From NCBI GenBank assembly GCA_907165065.1, contig OU015528.1, positions 44,507,515 to 44,571,514 on the forward strand: a DNA stretch of 64,000 nt, written 5' to 3'. Below the pieces are notes generated by a model, which made no database searches, was not told the origin of the DNA, and saw only the letters and a list, made by a program, of their open reading frames with translations. Positions 1-13,139 of this stretch are shown here, piece by piece; the stretch's first letter is position 1, and every line of letters starts with the position of its first letter. The translations under genes and the position numbers were made by a program. This DNA comes from Caprimulgus europaeus (lineage: Eukaryota > Chordata > Aves > Caprimulgiformes > Caprimulgidae).

Positions 1-2319
1 TGTGGATATATATTTTGTATGTACCTTGAGAGACAGTTTATGCTTTTCTAAAAACTGAAGAAGGGAAGAGAAAAACTACTTCCCATAATGTGTTATAGGA
101 ATAAAAGTGAAACAGAGGTGCTGACAAATATTTATAATGTCTAAAGATGTTTGCTGATGAGAAAGAAGGGAGGCCACAGAGACTCTGTTGTCCGTCCACG
201 GTCAAAAGTATTTGCAAACAATTCTGAAAAATGAATAACCAAAATAAGAAATAGTGCGAATATGCTACTGTGTTATGTAAATAATTTGGTTTGTCATAAG
301 TAGGGAGCCTTGAAGGACCATTGACAGGTGACAGGCCTAGTTCTTAATTTTTCCTAATTTTTGACTACCTTTTTTGGTTTTGAGTCTTCCCAGTGTTATA
401 TTATTATTATTTTCCTACCTTCATTAAAGTAGTAATAGTGTAGGACATGATCAACAGAAAATCCCAAGAATTCCAATGGTCATGTGATCCAATACTCTAC
501 CTAAGATTACTCTATTATAGCATTTCATAAATTAGTATATACCTTACATAAAATGAGCAGGGGTGGGGAAAGTGTTGTGAGGGGAAGTGGTTACAGTACA
601 TAACGTTTTCGGGAGCAGAGTAGTTGAGTGCTCTTGACTAGAATGAGTCTATGAATGGGAATTTTAACCTGAGTGAAAGGTATGAGCAGAGTAGTGAGTA
701 GAGAGGAAGAGACATACGCATGCATGTATTATGAGTATGCAAGCATACTCAACATATTTATGTGCTGAGCTGGTGAAGTAATATTGCAAGACATACCAGC
801 AGGGAGGAGTAGAGGGAGGCTAATGTGAAAGCTTACTGCATGTGTGGGCTGTGCCATATTGTTTGAGCACATTTTGATCAAAATAATATGAACCTTCATG
901 AAAATCGTAATAAATGTATCTTAATTAAATAGCCTTAATTAGGTATCCAACTTGGAAGTAATGCAGGTTTACATGTGTTGCTAGTAGAGTGGCTCTATCA
1001 GTTGTTACCATTTTTTCTCCCTCAAGTCAGTATCTCAAATTATTTTGTGTTTTCTCCTTTTTTTCAGACTCAGAGTGTGGTAATGAAATGTAGCCTTTAA
1101 AATGGAGAGGTATCTGGGATTTTACTCAGGACACTCTGCTGTGCTCTACAACATAAGTCAGTGAAGAGCTGTCAGATGATAATGTCTTTTAGGCCCTAGC
1201 AATGCAGGCTGGGGACTGGAAGCCTTGAAGTACAGGTGAAAGGGCTGTTTATCCCATTAACTATGTGTGAAATGCTTTAGTCTCCCTGAAATGCTTCTTA
1301 AAGGTGAAATAAATCAATAAAAGGAGGTTGCCATAACTGTGCAGTTACTATATAGTTCTGAAAACAAACTAAGTTGATTGTAAGCATCTGTTTTTATGTG
1401 TTTTTCTCCCTTGGAATATGTCCCAGTGGCTTGTTCTTTGTTAGAATGATCCCATTTACTTAATAAGCTATAAATATGTTGAGCTCAAGTCAACAAAGGT
1501 GTTTTCAACATATACAGCATTATAAATAAACCAAATCTTTTCTTATGTCTCTTAGGGGAAGCAGTAGGAGAAAGGTAATCAGTATCAGTGGGGCACCTGA
1601 GGCTTTTCTGGTCTCAGGTGCCAAATTTTTTCTTGCTGCCTATGCTGGCACTGTTGCTACTGCTCCATTTATTCTTGCCTTTGTAGCCAGAAGCTGGAAG
1701 GAAAAAGTGAATGAGACAGAGGCAACCTCATTCGACTACTCCTCATCTTTCCTCTACTGTCACTGGAGCTACCCCATCAGCTTCCTTAAATTCCCTGTCT
1801 TAAGATTTGTTTAGACTGGTGAGAGGTGTCAGCATCCAGCTTAAATCACAGAGTCATTTTTCAGAGAAGTATCTGTCTAGCTGCTTCAAAAGTGTGTGGT
1901 GTTTAACAGCCATAATAGTTTCTTTTTCTCTTGTAGCTTGCTTTTCCAGTGAAGTTATGGCATTTTCCATAGTCAAAATGTGTGCTACCTTTTTTCTTTG
2001 TTTAACTAAGGTGAATGGATATAAAAGGCTATGGGAATGTTCTGTTTCCCTTAAAATTATTTCATTCCAGTTCTTCAAAGGTGTTTTGTGTTTTGTTTTT
2101 TTTTCTCTCCTGAAACCCCAAATCCTTATGAAGTGGTGATATCATTTTCATCTCTATTTTTGGCTCTTCAGGAATGTGATATGAAGTAGAAACTGGTGCT
2201 TCTACCAACTCTTTAAATAAATGAGCATAAATACAAATATTAAAATAGAAGATTGGTGCAAATGGTTAGCTTGCAGTTGGCATGCACCAGATATTATCTT
2301 AAATTACAGATGCACAATC
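1..2319. other. A+T-rich noncoding stretch, no gene seen
   Basis: This stretch holds only short open frames of about 110 codons or fewer, none with a recognisable domain. It has short (ATT)n runs near 400 and no repeat I can classify. It reads as unique intergenic or intronic DNA. Confidence 0.6.
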
Positions 2320-2475
2320 TTAATCTCTCTGATTCTTCTTTGGAGATACTCAAAACTTGACTGAATGTGGCCCTAAGTGACCTGATGCAACAGAAAAGTT
2401 AGCCTGTCTTTGAGTGAGGACTTGGTCAAGATGACCTCCACAGGTCTCTTCCAATCCAAATTATGCTATGATTCA
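2320..2475 (+). mobile_element. CR1 LINE 3' end, diverged
   Basis: This is a 5'-truncated 3' tip of a CR1 retrotransposon. It reads TTCTTTGGAGATACTCAAAA, then a decayed GACTGG...GCCCT..GACCTGAT block, then GATGACCTCCACAGGTCTCT and CTTCCAATCC, ending in TATGCTATGATTC. That is the CR1 order: end of ORF2, short 3' UTR, ATTCTRTG-type tail. Many substitutions indicate an old copy. The 5' edge is approximate, and identification is by memory of the family. Confidence 0.82.
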
Positions 2476-2673
2476 AAGTCTCAGTAGCGAAGGACTAGCA
2501 GATGCTGGACATCCAGTTCCAGTGGCTAATTTTACTGGAAGCATGATTCTTCACCAAAGCTTGCTTTAGGCAACTGGAAGAAGCAGAGACACAAATAAAA
2601 AGTGATCTGAAACTAATTCTGTGAACTCCTCATGGTCCTGAGGTGGCACTGTCATCAAAAGCACAGCAGTGTG

Positions 2674-2744
2674 CTCTTCCTTTTTCTTTCCCTCTCTTTT
2701 TCCCCCCCTTTTTCTTTCTCCTGCTCTTCTGCTTTTTTCTGCAG
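2674..2744 (+). repeat. Pyrimidine-rich tract, 49 nt pure C/T
   Basis: Positions 2674-2722 are all C or T, including a run of seven C. The pyrimidine-rich stretch then continues to a CAG at 2742-2744, the first AG after the tract. It has the form of a very strong polypyrimidine tract plus 3' splice acceptor, or of a triplex-prone mirror-like tract. The sequence after the CAG does not open a recognisable coding exon, so the acceptor reading is only formal. The minus-strand frame over it is a low-complexity Lys/Arg/Glu-rich artefact. Confidence 0.75.
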
Positions 2745-4483
2745 ACATCTCACATCCCTACCTGGTACATGCACCAACCGTTGTGTACCTTCATTGTGAA
2801 CAGATCAGGGGACTGATCTAGCTGAAAAATGTATTTTTAATGGGCTGAGTTTTGGTTGGATTGAGGTTTTTTTTTAACTTCTGAGATGAAACCTTTCTGA
2901 ACTGCAAAAATGTGTGAGAGCATGAATATCTTGGGAACAAACTGGACTGAGATATTTGTAATTTTTTTTTTTTTTACTATATGTGTAATAAAACAAGTAA
3001 TACAAAGCAGTGGTAGTCTTGGAGATCTTTATTTATTCATACACATCTAAAGAAGAGAACGAGATTCCTGTTGAGCCTGAATAATGGCAGCCTTCAGTCA
3101 TTTGGTGTCCTATGAGACTTACTTTTGTTCACTATGTCAAATGTCGTTTTATGTGTTAGAAAACATCAGGACTCCATCTTGGATAAACTGCATAAAAAAT
3201 GCAGGTTCTCTAGCTTTTTCTTGAAGCCAATTAAAGTGTAAAGCTGAAATAATACAATGTGCTTAAATTATAGATCAACTAGTTGTGCAGATATATCCTT
3301 GAACCACACTCAGTCCATTTTATGCTATTATAAACTACTGAAACAGTATGTTTACTTCCTTTATAAATCAAGCAAATCTTGTTTTCATTGCAGAGAGTGG
3401 GAGGTGAGGTAATAGTGGAGTGGGAGGATAATTTAGAATAAAGGTACCTGCAACACGCAGATACAGTGCTCCAGAGTATTAGGATATGTTATGTTCTTTT
3501 GAAAAGTCGTTTGTAATGATAGTTAATAGCATCCCACAAGAGGAAGCAGACTCTAAGTATACGGAAATCCAATGAAAGTTGAGATATAAAGTTCAGGATC
3601 ATTTATATCAGATGAGAATCTTAATAGGAGGGCAATCAACAACTTTGTCAGGAGCTCAGTCCATAATCCTTCAATTTCTTGAACGATAGCAAGTGGCCTG
3701 ACCTGGCTCTTTTCTAGAGGAACTGTATATTTGGTAGTTATCAGAAACTAAGAGAGTGATAATGTAGAAAAAGAGTTAGAGGAAAAAATAGGAATTCTAA
3801 CTGTAATGAGGCAACGTGTTACAGCCAGAATTTCTTTTCCAGTTGATGTATAACAAAATGAAGAAAATTGTAAACTAAACTTTTAACCTCCATCTTATTT
3901 TTCCTCCTAGTTAGGATGCTCTATTGTGGTTAAAGGATTGCCATCCTTTAATTCAACTCTGTTGTACTCAGTAAACAGGAGGCCCCACCAGTGCCACTGT
4001 TTCTTCTGCATGAGTTGTTTCATCCTCAGGAAAGAAAGCCACCTACTTGGAACAGATTCCTTAATATGCACATATGTATTTGATTTGATACTGTAAATAA
4101 CTACTCTTCACAGAGTTGTATAATATATTTTTCTAGAGCAGAACAAGCTGCTGTTTTGGATTGAGGAGTTACCAGCTGAAGGAAGCTTTGAAAATTTGAA
4201 AGGACAGATTTTGGCAAGAGAGAGAAAATGAAAATAATAGAGCTCTTCCTCTGGAAAAAAAAAAAAATCTCTTTACATGAAGTTTCCCATAGCCATCTGG
4301 TAGGAAGTCTACCTATCAAAACAAATGCTGGCTTTTAAAAAATGACCTCTAGGCTCACCTCTGTTTTTTCAATTGTTGCTTTGACTGGTTTTGGTTTCCA
4401 TTAAGGAAGAAAGCTTAGCAGTGTTGCAGCAAAGTTCTTTTGGGTTGAAATGTTGACTTAAAAATTGGGCTGAGATTTATAAT
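2745..4483. other. Noncoding stretch with short homopolymers
   Basis: No gene or classifiable repeat is seen. There is a 14-T run at 2962-2975 and a 13-A run at 4255-4267. An AATAAA at about 2987 lies in a random-looking context and is not tied to any reading frame. Confidence 0.55.
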
Positions 4484-4537
4484 GAGCATATATACACACA
4501 CACTTATGCATGTCTGTGTGTATGTATATATATGTGA
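4484..4537. repeat. Imperfect inverted repeat of CA/TA and TG/TA dinucleotides
   Basis: The left arm is a CATATATACACACACAC-like run and the right arm is a TGTGTGTATGTATATATATG-like run. They are separated by a short TTATGCATGT centre that is itself partly self-complementary. Almost the whole stretch alternates purine and pyrimidine, so it could extrude as a hairpin or adopt a left-handed form. It is probably a decayed microsatellite. Confidence 0.7.
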
Positions 4538-7500
4538 CACCTGATGGCAGCATTAATGAATGAAGGAGTAATAGAAACTTGTTTTTTAAAGAATTCTGGT
4601 GTTGATTCATCAGGTAGATTTGAAGAAAATTGGAATGGAGGACAGAATTAAATGCTGATTGGCCAGCTAGACTACCAGTTAAAGAAGCGGTGAAAAAGTG
4701 ATGTTGGATATATTAGCAATGTGATGGTGTTTAGATATGGAAAATTTAGTGGTTTCTTAAAACAAAAGCCTTTTCTAGGAGCAGGTGTGTTTATGAACAT
4801 ATGGCTTTGGAAATGAATGGAAAAATATTTACCTGTTGTATCCTATGTGAAAATAGTTGCAACCCTTCCCCTTCATCTGGTCCTTTGCTCTGGTAGGGCT
4901 CTCCTTACCCTCTTCTTTCCACCCATGCAAGTTCAGTATCACTTTAATGTCCGTTCTCTACCTAGAGTTGTAGGAAATTGTTTCTGTTGTGGTTATGCAC
5001 TTAACAGTTGGGTGGATTTTGCCAGTTTAATCACCCCTTTTCTCCTTATCATGACTCTTTTAATTGGTTATTACGCAACCAGATTAATATAAATCTGCCT
5101 TGAAGCAGTTAACATACTCAAAACCCCCTATGTATCTAACAGGCTTTGCATACTTATTCTGTGTGTATGCAGAAGACTAAGTGATTGTTCCTTGAGTACT
5201 TTCCAAACACCAAAGTATTAGATTACACCTTAATGTATATCAACAAGTTAAAACAATTTTACTATGTTTATCTTTGATTATAACGCCCCCAAAAAATGCA
5301 AATTTCATATGATATGCAAGTTTCATTTGATATAGAGTCTCATCAGATCCATTGGGCTATCAATAAAAGGACGTGGACAAAGAAATGTAACCATATTTTG
5401 TACAAGACATTGAAATCTCTTGTAAATGGAAATAAGTTCAATAGCAACTTTGACCCAAATGGATCATTAGTTGCAGCCTACAGATTCTTTTTCAAATCAT
5501 TAACTGCGCCTCACGGTGTCTTACAAAGGAAGAAATGGAAGCTACTGCTTAATGAGTCTTTCTTTAAAATAGATCAGACAGTCTAGCTTCTTACAATTGG
5601 CCAATTTAGGAGTTAGAAAATGGTTTGATTTAATTCAGCCACTAGGGCTTTGTAAATGGGTGTATATGTATATGTGCACTACATGCAATAGAAAAATTGT
5701 CAGAAGTTTTATATTTGCTGTAAACTCCCAGCTGTCCTGCCTCTATTTTGCCCATTAAGCTGTCATGGACTTTAACACTTCAGACACATATTTCTAAACA
5801 GCCCAAACGATTGTCTAATTTTCTCTATCAAAATTAACTTGTCATATGAATAGTTCTTTTTTTAAGAATCGGGAATGCATTTCGCTTAGTCTGTGTATTT
5901 CATTGTGCTGTTGTGCATGCACAGCCACACAAACATGAATATACTGTTACTCCCACCTGTTGTCATATCCAGGGCAGTATTTTGTTCTGAGCTCATGATG
6001 GATTTCTGGTTTGTATCTCTTAGTCTTCCAGGTTTTCAAAATGAAAACCTCGTGCTTATATATGTATAGAAATACACAGAAGTAGGTATCAGTTCTTGGT
6101 TTTTGTATAAAACTTAAAGTGGATAGATTTGCCTCATCAGTTAAATAGACAGCATTACGGCATTGTTATAAAAATTAATTATTTTTTTCTCCCAAATAAA
6201 TGCTCATACAAATACCATGTATTTTCTTGACTTTCTCAGTATTTTTTTAAAAGTAAAATTCTTGAAAAATGTACTGTATTTAATTTTTTACCATAAACCT
6301 GCAGGTAACGTTAACATAATCAAAGGAGAAACGAGGAAAAACGTTACTTTCATTATTACTTAGCTCACTGTGTGGATTTGCAGGAGAGCAGATCACAATT
6401 TGTTTTGGGAAAGCTATGTGGAGAAAGCATGTTCAGAGATATCCATCCTGCCTCCTCCCATGGTGCTCATGAAGGCAACGCTTGCTCTTAATGTGAACTC
6501 TGGGGTCTTGGGGAAGGAGAAGGGAGCTGGATCAGGTGGGGATGTGAATCCTGTCACTGTGCTTCCCCTTGCATTTGGATAGTCAGGATGATGTGGGGCT
6601 CTGCCCAGCCTCCGCGTTGTTGCTGGTGCTGAAGCTGCTGTAGCACAAGGCTCCATGGGGTAGTGTCTGCCCTTCTTTCAGAAAGTTGGGGTGCGAGGGG
6701 ACAGTAAGCAGCCCTGGCAGTGCAGATGCCAACTTCTGCTGACGTCTGTGTGCAGGCTGTGATCTGCGCAGATGAGGAGCTACAAATAAGGTTTCTTTTG
6801 GCATACTGTTACCTTTCTCTTCTCTCCTGTTCTCAATAAAATGGAAATTATTTCAGAGAAAACAAGTTCTTTCACCTTAATGGGATGTAAGAATGAAAAA
6901 AAAAGTTATTTGGTTTATGCTGTATCCCATCTTCATGAGAGGACAATAGCAGATGTTTAGAAGGAAAAAACAGAAGAAACTTGTGCTTTCAATTTCTTTA
7001 CTCTCCCTTTTTCCAACATATGAATAGGTGGATAGCTTCATAATGGTGTTGCCACAAGAAAAGAAGGAAAAGAACGTTGAGGGTTTTATTTATTTATTTA
7101 ATATATAACTTTCTTAAATATTACCCTGATGCTTGAGTCATCAGTTCTTTGGGGCAATTTTCTTCAAATTTCAATCTCATCTGCAATCATAGTTTGATTC
7201 ATCTGTTGACAATAAAGGTAAAAGCAAGAAGCTTTAAATGCATGTTTCATTAGTCAAATCTCCCATTGGCTTTTTAGATATTTTTCTCCTCTATTTTTTT
7301 AACTGATTGTTGAAATTTAAATAAGATATTATTACTGATTGTTCAGTTCTGTGATTTTAAATCACATTTATTTGATGTCTTTTGTATATTATCAATTCTC
7401 AGATGTGATTATTAAATGTGATTTAAAATTAAAGAGAATTATCAAACAGTGACTGTTAAGAGTGGAAGTTTTGCATTTTATCATTATTTTACATTTAGGC

Positions 7501-9949
7501 TTGAAATAACAGCAATATAAACCTGAAAATATTTTTACAATTGATTGTTTTTTCTTTGTTGGATGACTGAAATGATGTTTTGCTTTGAATGGCTTTTCTG
7601 TGCAAGTTCCTGATAGGGTAACTCTGCAAGCACTGGTCAATCTGAAAATTTTAAGAATTCTTTGGGGCATCTCTGGGTAGAGTACTATGCATTTTGGTAA
7701 TGACTAGAAGCATAGATGAATAGTTGCACCATCAACTTCACTTGTCTATTTATGTGTGTAGAACCAGTCAGTGGTTACCCTGAATGAATGGTTACCTTCC
7801 AACCTAAAAGTATTGCCATCCCCTTTTTGTTTTTAAAACATAGGCTTACATAATGATTTGCTTCCCAGGAAAGAATGATTTGCTGCTGTGAGGAAATTAT
7901 TCAGGTGTACATAAGCTCTCACAGGGTATGAAAAAGGGGACCAGGCTTCTGGCCTGACAGATCTGATGGAAGACTGGATGATCATATTATGGACTGGATG
8001 GAGGAGGAAGTAGGAGATGGGGATTTGGGACCCTCCTCAGTACGGTGAGAGAAAAGCAGTGGTGTGTGTGGCTGGGAGGAAGAATGTTGCTGAGTGGTTT
8101 TAGGTAGAAGAGGGAGAGTGTGTCCTGCAGAGGATAGGAAAGCAGAGAAATCTTTGGGCATGTAAAGTGACATCATCTATTTAGTTTTATTTTAAACAAG
8201 GAGCAGGAAATAATGCGGGAAGTAGGGCTGGTGGAAGATAGCAGACTTCAAACTGGAATAATTCTGAAGAACAATTCATTGACTTTGGAGACTTTTAGGT
8301 GGTTGAAGTAAATTAGTTTTGGTTGTTTCTTAAAAACAGGGATCTGGAGGAGGTCTCTTGCTCTTTGGTATAAAAATAGATTATGCTGCTGTGATCCAGC
8401 AGTGACAGTGCCAGTGGGTAGAAACTGCTGCCGAGCTGCTCATTGTTCTTTTTTTCCTGAAAGACTTGACAAGAAGACTGTCTGGAAGATTTTTATCCAT
8501 CTGGAGCTTCAGTTGACTTGTTGTGACTCTTGCCTTAGGTTTTGATGACATTGCTCAACTCCAGAATATTCTGTAGCCTTGTTTGAAGACAAGCTGTTAT
8601 ACCTGTTTCAGCTCTTACAAAGTCTTGTGGCTCTGGCTGGTATTTGAGGCCCACAGGGTTTGTGAACACAGGGTTTGTTGGAAAGGAAACAGGTATTTCT
8701 ACTTTTTGTTGTGCATTAGAGCTTTGTAGTTATATTTTATTATGAAGTGCAGGTTCTTATGCTTTGCATTTTCTCCCATCTGAAAACTGTCTGAAGTCAG
8801 ACAGTTAATTTTAATGGTTCTCTACATCTTTTAAAACATCAGGTGGCTCTCACAGATTTATTTTTTTTCCCCTTTTAGAAAATACTTTAGCCTGTACAAG
8901 ATGCAGTAACCTTATGGAAAGTGTCATGTGTGAAGCCAGTTTACAAGGAAAGGGACACAGAAATATTTGATACTTTTGAGGTTAAAATTATATCAGTGTC
9001 ATTTTAAAGGATCAGCAAACTTTGGACAAATGTGTTCAGGCTCTTCCAAATCATAATAATATAACCTAAAATGTATCTGTAGAACGCTTTGTACTTTAAA
9101 GTTAAAAGAAGTAATTGAAGCTTGCAGAAAGGAATCAGGAAAACACTGTAACTGCTACTGGTAGCTATGTGTATGGGATCATTTTTAATGATCTATAGCT
9201 TGCAAATACTTGGAAACTTTTTCTCTTTTACTTCACTGAAAAGAACAGCTTGCAGTGATGGGTATATTTCACAGTTGTATTAAGTGCACAGTTACTAAGC
9301 AAGGATGGGAAGCCTGATAGTTTTACTTCTAGCAAAGCTGGCCTCTGGAGGATTTTATTAAAGGAATTTATTTTTTTAAAAACTGAACTGAAAAAATCTC
9401 TCATGAAACAGAGCCAACTTGTTGTGCTGCTGACCACATTACTGCAAAACTTCAGGAACTTCTTCAAGAAATCAGTGTAGTTTAAGTTTCTATGCAGTGT
9501 TATTTTGAGAGTACGGAGTACAGTTCCCTTTGTTCTTAATGCAGCATGAATTATCACACTACTCTCTCTTTTTGTTTATGGATGCAGTTTTCTTTCTTAC
9601 CTGGTGGTAGTTATGACTTATGCATTAACCTGAACAGTTCCTTGGGTTTTCAGTCTTTACAGGTTTGTAAACAAATTGCACAGAACCAGGAAAGATTCAT
9701 GTCAGGAGTGTAGAGCACTCGTCTTGTGGAAAACCAAAATGTCTTTTTCCTTATTTTATATAAAAATCTTCTTTCTGTAATATCCTAATGTGTTTTAAAA
9801 TACAGGAAATTGTGTACAGTATATCAAGCCTTAATGCAGAGTGTGGTAGACCATTGTTCTTTTTTTTTTTGACAAGCTTTTTTTTGTTGATACAGATTCC
9901 TGTGACAGGATATAGGAATAGCATTAGGTTAGGAACAGGATTTTTATCT
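4538..9949. other. A+T-rich noncoding stretch, no gene seen
   Basis: No open frame exceeds about 110 codons and none resembles a known protein. It holds an 18-bp tandem duplication at 5298-5333 (CAAATTTCATATGATATG-like, two copies), a (TTTA)n run near 7085-7100, and a mildly GC-rich patch at 6590-6790 with a few CpGs but no promoter-like organisation. Confidence 0.55.
5298..5333 (+). repeat. 18-bp tandem duplication, two copies
   Basis: CAAATTTCATATGATATG is followed directly by CAAGTTTCATTTGATATA, with three differences between units. It is a simple slippage-type duplication with no further copies. Confidence 0.7.
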
Positions 9950-10043
9950 TAAAAACAAAGCAACCCCCTCCTTCACCGCCCTCCAAACAAAGAGCCCCCT
10001 CCAAAACAACAACAAAAAACCCCACTAAAATCTAAAACACTAA
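9950..10043. repeat. C/A-rich, G-poor low-complexity tract
   Basis: The plus strand is almost devoid of G and T, with runs such as ACCCCCTCC, CCAAACAAAGAGCCCCC and ACAACAACAAAAAACCCC. A similar tract lies at 20823-20884, and complementary G/T tracts lie at 27024, 39203, 59601 and 62508. This looks like low-complexity sequence with strong strand skew rather than a transposon. Confidence 0.6.
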
Positions 10044-11104
10044 AAATGCTTATTTCAATATTATATCTGTATTATTTGTATAGGTGAAAGCAGTGGGTGC
10101 AGGAATCAGTAGTTATGTATACCCCAGAGAACTTTTTTTTTTTAAACTGGAGAGTGTAAATATGACAAGTAAATGGATAGACACAAAGAATAAGAGTAAA
10201 AAGGAAGCTGATATTTTTTAGAGTAGAATCAAAAGAGATTTTCAATAAAATATGGAAGTTAGTTTAACTATCTTTTTAATTATTGAAACATCCTTTTTAG
10301 TTACTGAAAAGACTAAATTCTGTAAATGAGTACTTCATAGTTCTGTTGTACAGATGGCACCTTTTGCCTTACCCACAAGTAATTATGCAGTCACTGAAGC
10401 TCAATGCCACTTCCCTTTAGCAGAGAAGAACACAGGGAGTATTTGCATCTCCTATATCAGAAGATTAAATTTCAGTTATATTATGGAACTGGAAAAGAAC
10501 TGTTATGAAATCTGTGGTTTTTGAAGTATTTCTAGATCATACTCTTTAAAAATATATGTATTTTATTCTGAGAATGGTTGATTTTCTCTCCTTCTGTATA
10601 TTCTGTCTTGTCCCTCATATACTAATTCTTTATTACTTCCCCCAAGTTGTGCTTTAAGTGGTACTTCATAAATACTGAATATGTAATATTATGTCAGAAG
10701 ACCTCAGACTCTGCCACTATAGGTGGCCTCAGAACTTGTTATTCTTTGAATTTAAAGTGGGGAAAAATCTTTTAAGAATGTTGCATTACTGTGACTTGTG
10801 AACTGGGAAAAGGGTGTTGAACATGAGTGCTTACTCCCTGCCTCTATTCTATAGTGCGTGTAATATGGATTGTAGTTATAGATACATACATAGCATAGTT
10901 TCCTGGAAATTTATAAATAGTTCTAAACACAAGTATGTGGAGGAAGGCATTGTCTGTATGTTGTCTCTACTTTGTACAAGTCTAATGCAGATAGGTAAGC
11001 TATAATTCACAAATAGTGACTATTTCCAGATCTTGATTCCCTATGTTTCCCTCCAGTCCCATGTGTGTATAAACACCTGATGGGAAACAATAAAGAAAAC
11101 CAAA
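10044..11104. other. Noncoding stretch, nothing recognised
   Basis: The stretch is A+T-rich with an 11-T run near 10132 and only short frames. No repeat family, RNA gene or conserved protein segment was recognised. Confidence 0.55.
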
Positions 11105-11393
11105 ACAGGCTCTTCTCAGTGGTGTCCAGTGACAAGACAAGAGGCAATAGGCACAAAATCAAATGCAGGAAATTCAACTTAAGCATAAGAAATTGAATTA
11201 CTGTAAGAGTAGTCAGAGACTAGATGAGTCTGCCCAGAGATCTTATGGCATCTCTGTCCTTGGAGACATTTAAAACCCAACCAGACACAACCCTGGTCAA
11301 CCTTCTCTAGCTGCCCCTGCTTTGAGCAGGGGTATTGGGCTAGGTGACCTGCCAACATCCCTTCCGATCTCAGCTATTCTGTTTGTGATTCTC
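11105..11393 (+). mobile_element. CR1 LINE 3' fragment
   Basis: The segment begins with CAGGCTCTTCTCAGTGGTGT and the CCAGTGACAAGACAAGAGGC block found near the end of CR1 ORF2. It continues through TGCCCAGAGATCTTATGG, GGAGACATTTAAAACCCAAC and CCCTGCTTTGAGCAGGGG, and closes with CATCCCTTCCGATCTCAGC and a tail resembling ATTCTGTTTGTGATTCT. The order matches CR1, and the coding part is broken by many changes. The 5' side is truncated as usual for CR1. Confidence 0.93.
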
Positions 11394-13139
11394 CTTTTCC
11401 ATTTTATTTTGAATGAGATGTTGGCTGCATTTCCTTTCTGATTCCATGTTTCTACACTGTCTTTTCAGGCAGACTCAACAGAAATTCCTATGCATGCTGA
11501 GAAGCCGTGCTGTTGAGGGGGTTAGCACTGCTGCTTTCATCTAGAGTAGTTAAAAGTTGGCATTCATTGAGAAATATAGTATAGCAACCAAATACGTATA
11601 GAGATTTAACTATAATTCTTGGAAGCTTGGAAATCATAACTAACCATTCAGCTGTCCATTTTATATTTTATGCTACAAGCATGGCTAAGCTTTCCTGTTA
11701 ACATTTTGTACAGATCACATTTTTTGTCTTTTAAGGGTTTGCTGGATTGTTTTCCATCTAATAGCCAGTAGAAGAATTTTATAAAATCGGTTCTGTTTAC
11801 TCAGATAAAGAATATATTGATGATGACAAGGTCTACAGTTCTTTCCAGATAGTCTCTAGTTTAGCCATCCTTAAGGGAAGTGCAACTCCGCTGTTTAATC
11901 CATTATTCAAAAAGGGTAGCACCTCGTGTATTTGAATGTTTATCTAATTTTGGACATGTGGAAGTAGAGGCTCATTATTATTATGATAATAAGCTGTACC
12001 AAACTGATGGAATTGATGTTAAATATTGTGCAAAAAGAAAGTGCTGCTTAAATAGTTGCATCCATTAGTGTCTATTGTAAAGGCTCAGTGTATTCCCCTG
12101 GGCAATACTGTATCATCTGGAAATATTTGAAAGAGTTTATTATGATCATAGAGAAGCCTCAAGAAGTTGTGAGGACTTGAAAATGATAATAGCTTGTTAG
12201 GTAAAATACCTCACCAAATCAGAACTGAAGTAACAAGTATATTATCAGATGTTTGAGGGACATAAATGTATTTTGCTGAATATACATTACATTCCTGCTG
12301 CTTTGTATTCCTATTGCAATTCATATATAAAAGGGAGAGGTACTTTGAAGGGAGGTATGGGTAAGGCCTGAGAAGTTCCTATCCTTAGCCTGATTAACAC
12401 GTCTTTTACAGGAGGAAAATGGTATGGCTGTTTTTTTGCATCCTCAGATTCCCATCCTGGTACTCTGTTCTGTGGCATACAAACATAAATATTTTCTTTT
12501 GGCCTCTTATACTTCCTTACTCTGTATATTAGGTACAAGTTTGTGTTCAGTCCTTAGAAAGTCTTAAAATTTGAAATACTGTATACTTCTTGAGCATTTA
12601 TCTCAAATATTGTCTCATGACAAAAGCTGATAAATCTGTTCTGTTGGCGGTTCAATTTTGCATTGAAATGGAACAGCTTGCTTCAGCATTATAGCAAACA
12701 GATTAGATACACTTCAGGTTAGATTCTGGATTTAGCTTGTTTCATTAGGGACAGGGATAAACATGTGGAAGAAGACTTCAACTGCTAGGGTAGAACATCC
12801 ATCCATCTTTCTGTGACAGAGCCTTCAACCTTCATGTGCCAGTTTATCCTGCGGCAGATGGCTTTCTCTTTTAGTGTTTTGTCATGGGTGAAGCAAATGG
12901 TAGAGTTGTGGTGGTTTTACTGTTCCTGGTGATGCAACGGCACAGACTGTGTGAGGGCAATATGTAAGACAATTTTGCAGAAAAAGACCTGGGCATTGTG
13001 TATAACAAGCTGAACACAACTTAGCCATGCATGTGTGTCATGCAAACCATCTGCATGTTGGGTTATAATAGGAAGAATGTAGACAGCGGGTTGAGGGAAG
13101 TAATAATCTTCTCTTGCCATTTGTTAGTCCGCAGTTGGG
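11394..13139. other. Noncoding stretch, nothing recognised
   Basis: Only open frames of about 75 codons or fewer are present, with no family resemblance. No tandem repeat longer than a few units was seen. Confidence 0.55.

Noticed and set aside
2566-2748. Lys/Arg/Glu-rich minus-strand frame
   Set aside because: It is a translation of the polypurine strand of the pyrimidine tract, a low-complexity artefact.
2980-3000. AATAAA near a T-run as a gene 3' end
   Set aside because: No coding frame or exon lies upstream, and AATAAA is common in A+T-rich DNA.
6590-6790. Small GC-rich patch as a promoter or CpG island
   Set aside because: It has only a handful of CpGs over 200 bp, no TATA or initiator arrangement and no downstream gene.
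7793-7825. TTACCTTCCAACCTAAAAG resembling a CR1 end
   Set aside because: It is too short, with no ATTCTRTG tail and no upstream CR1 sequence.
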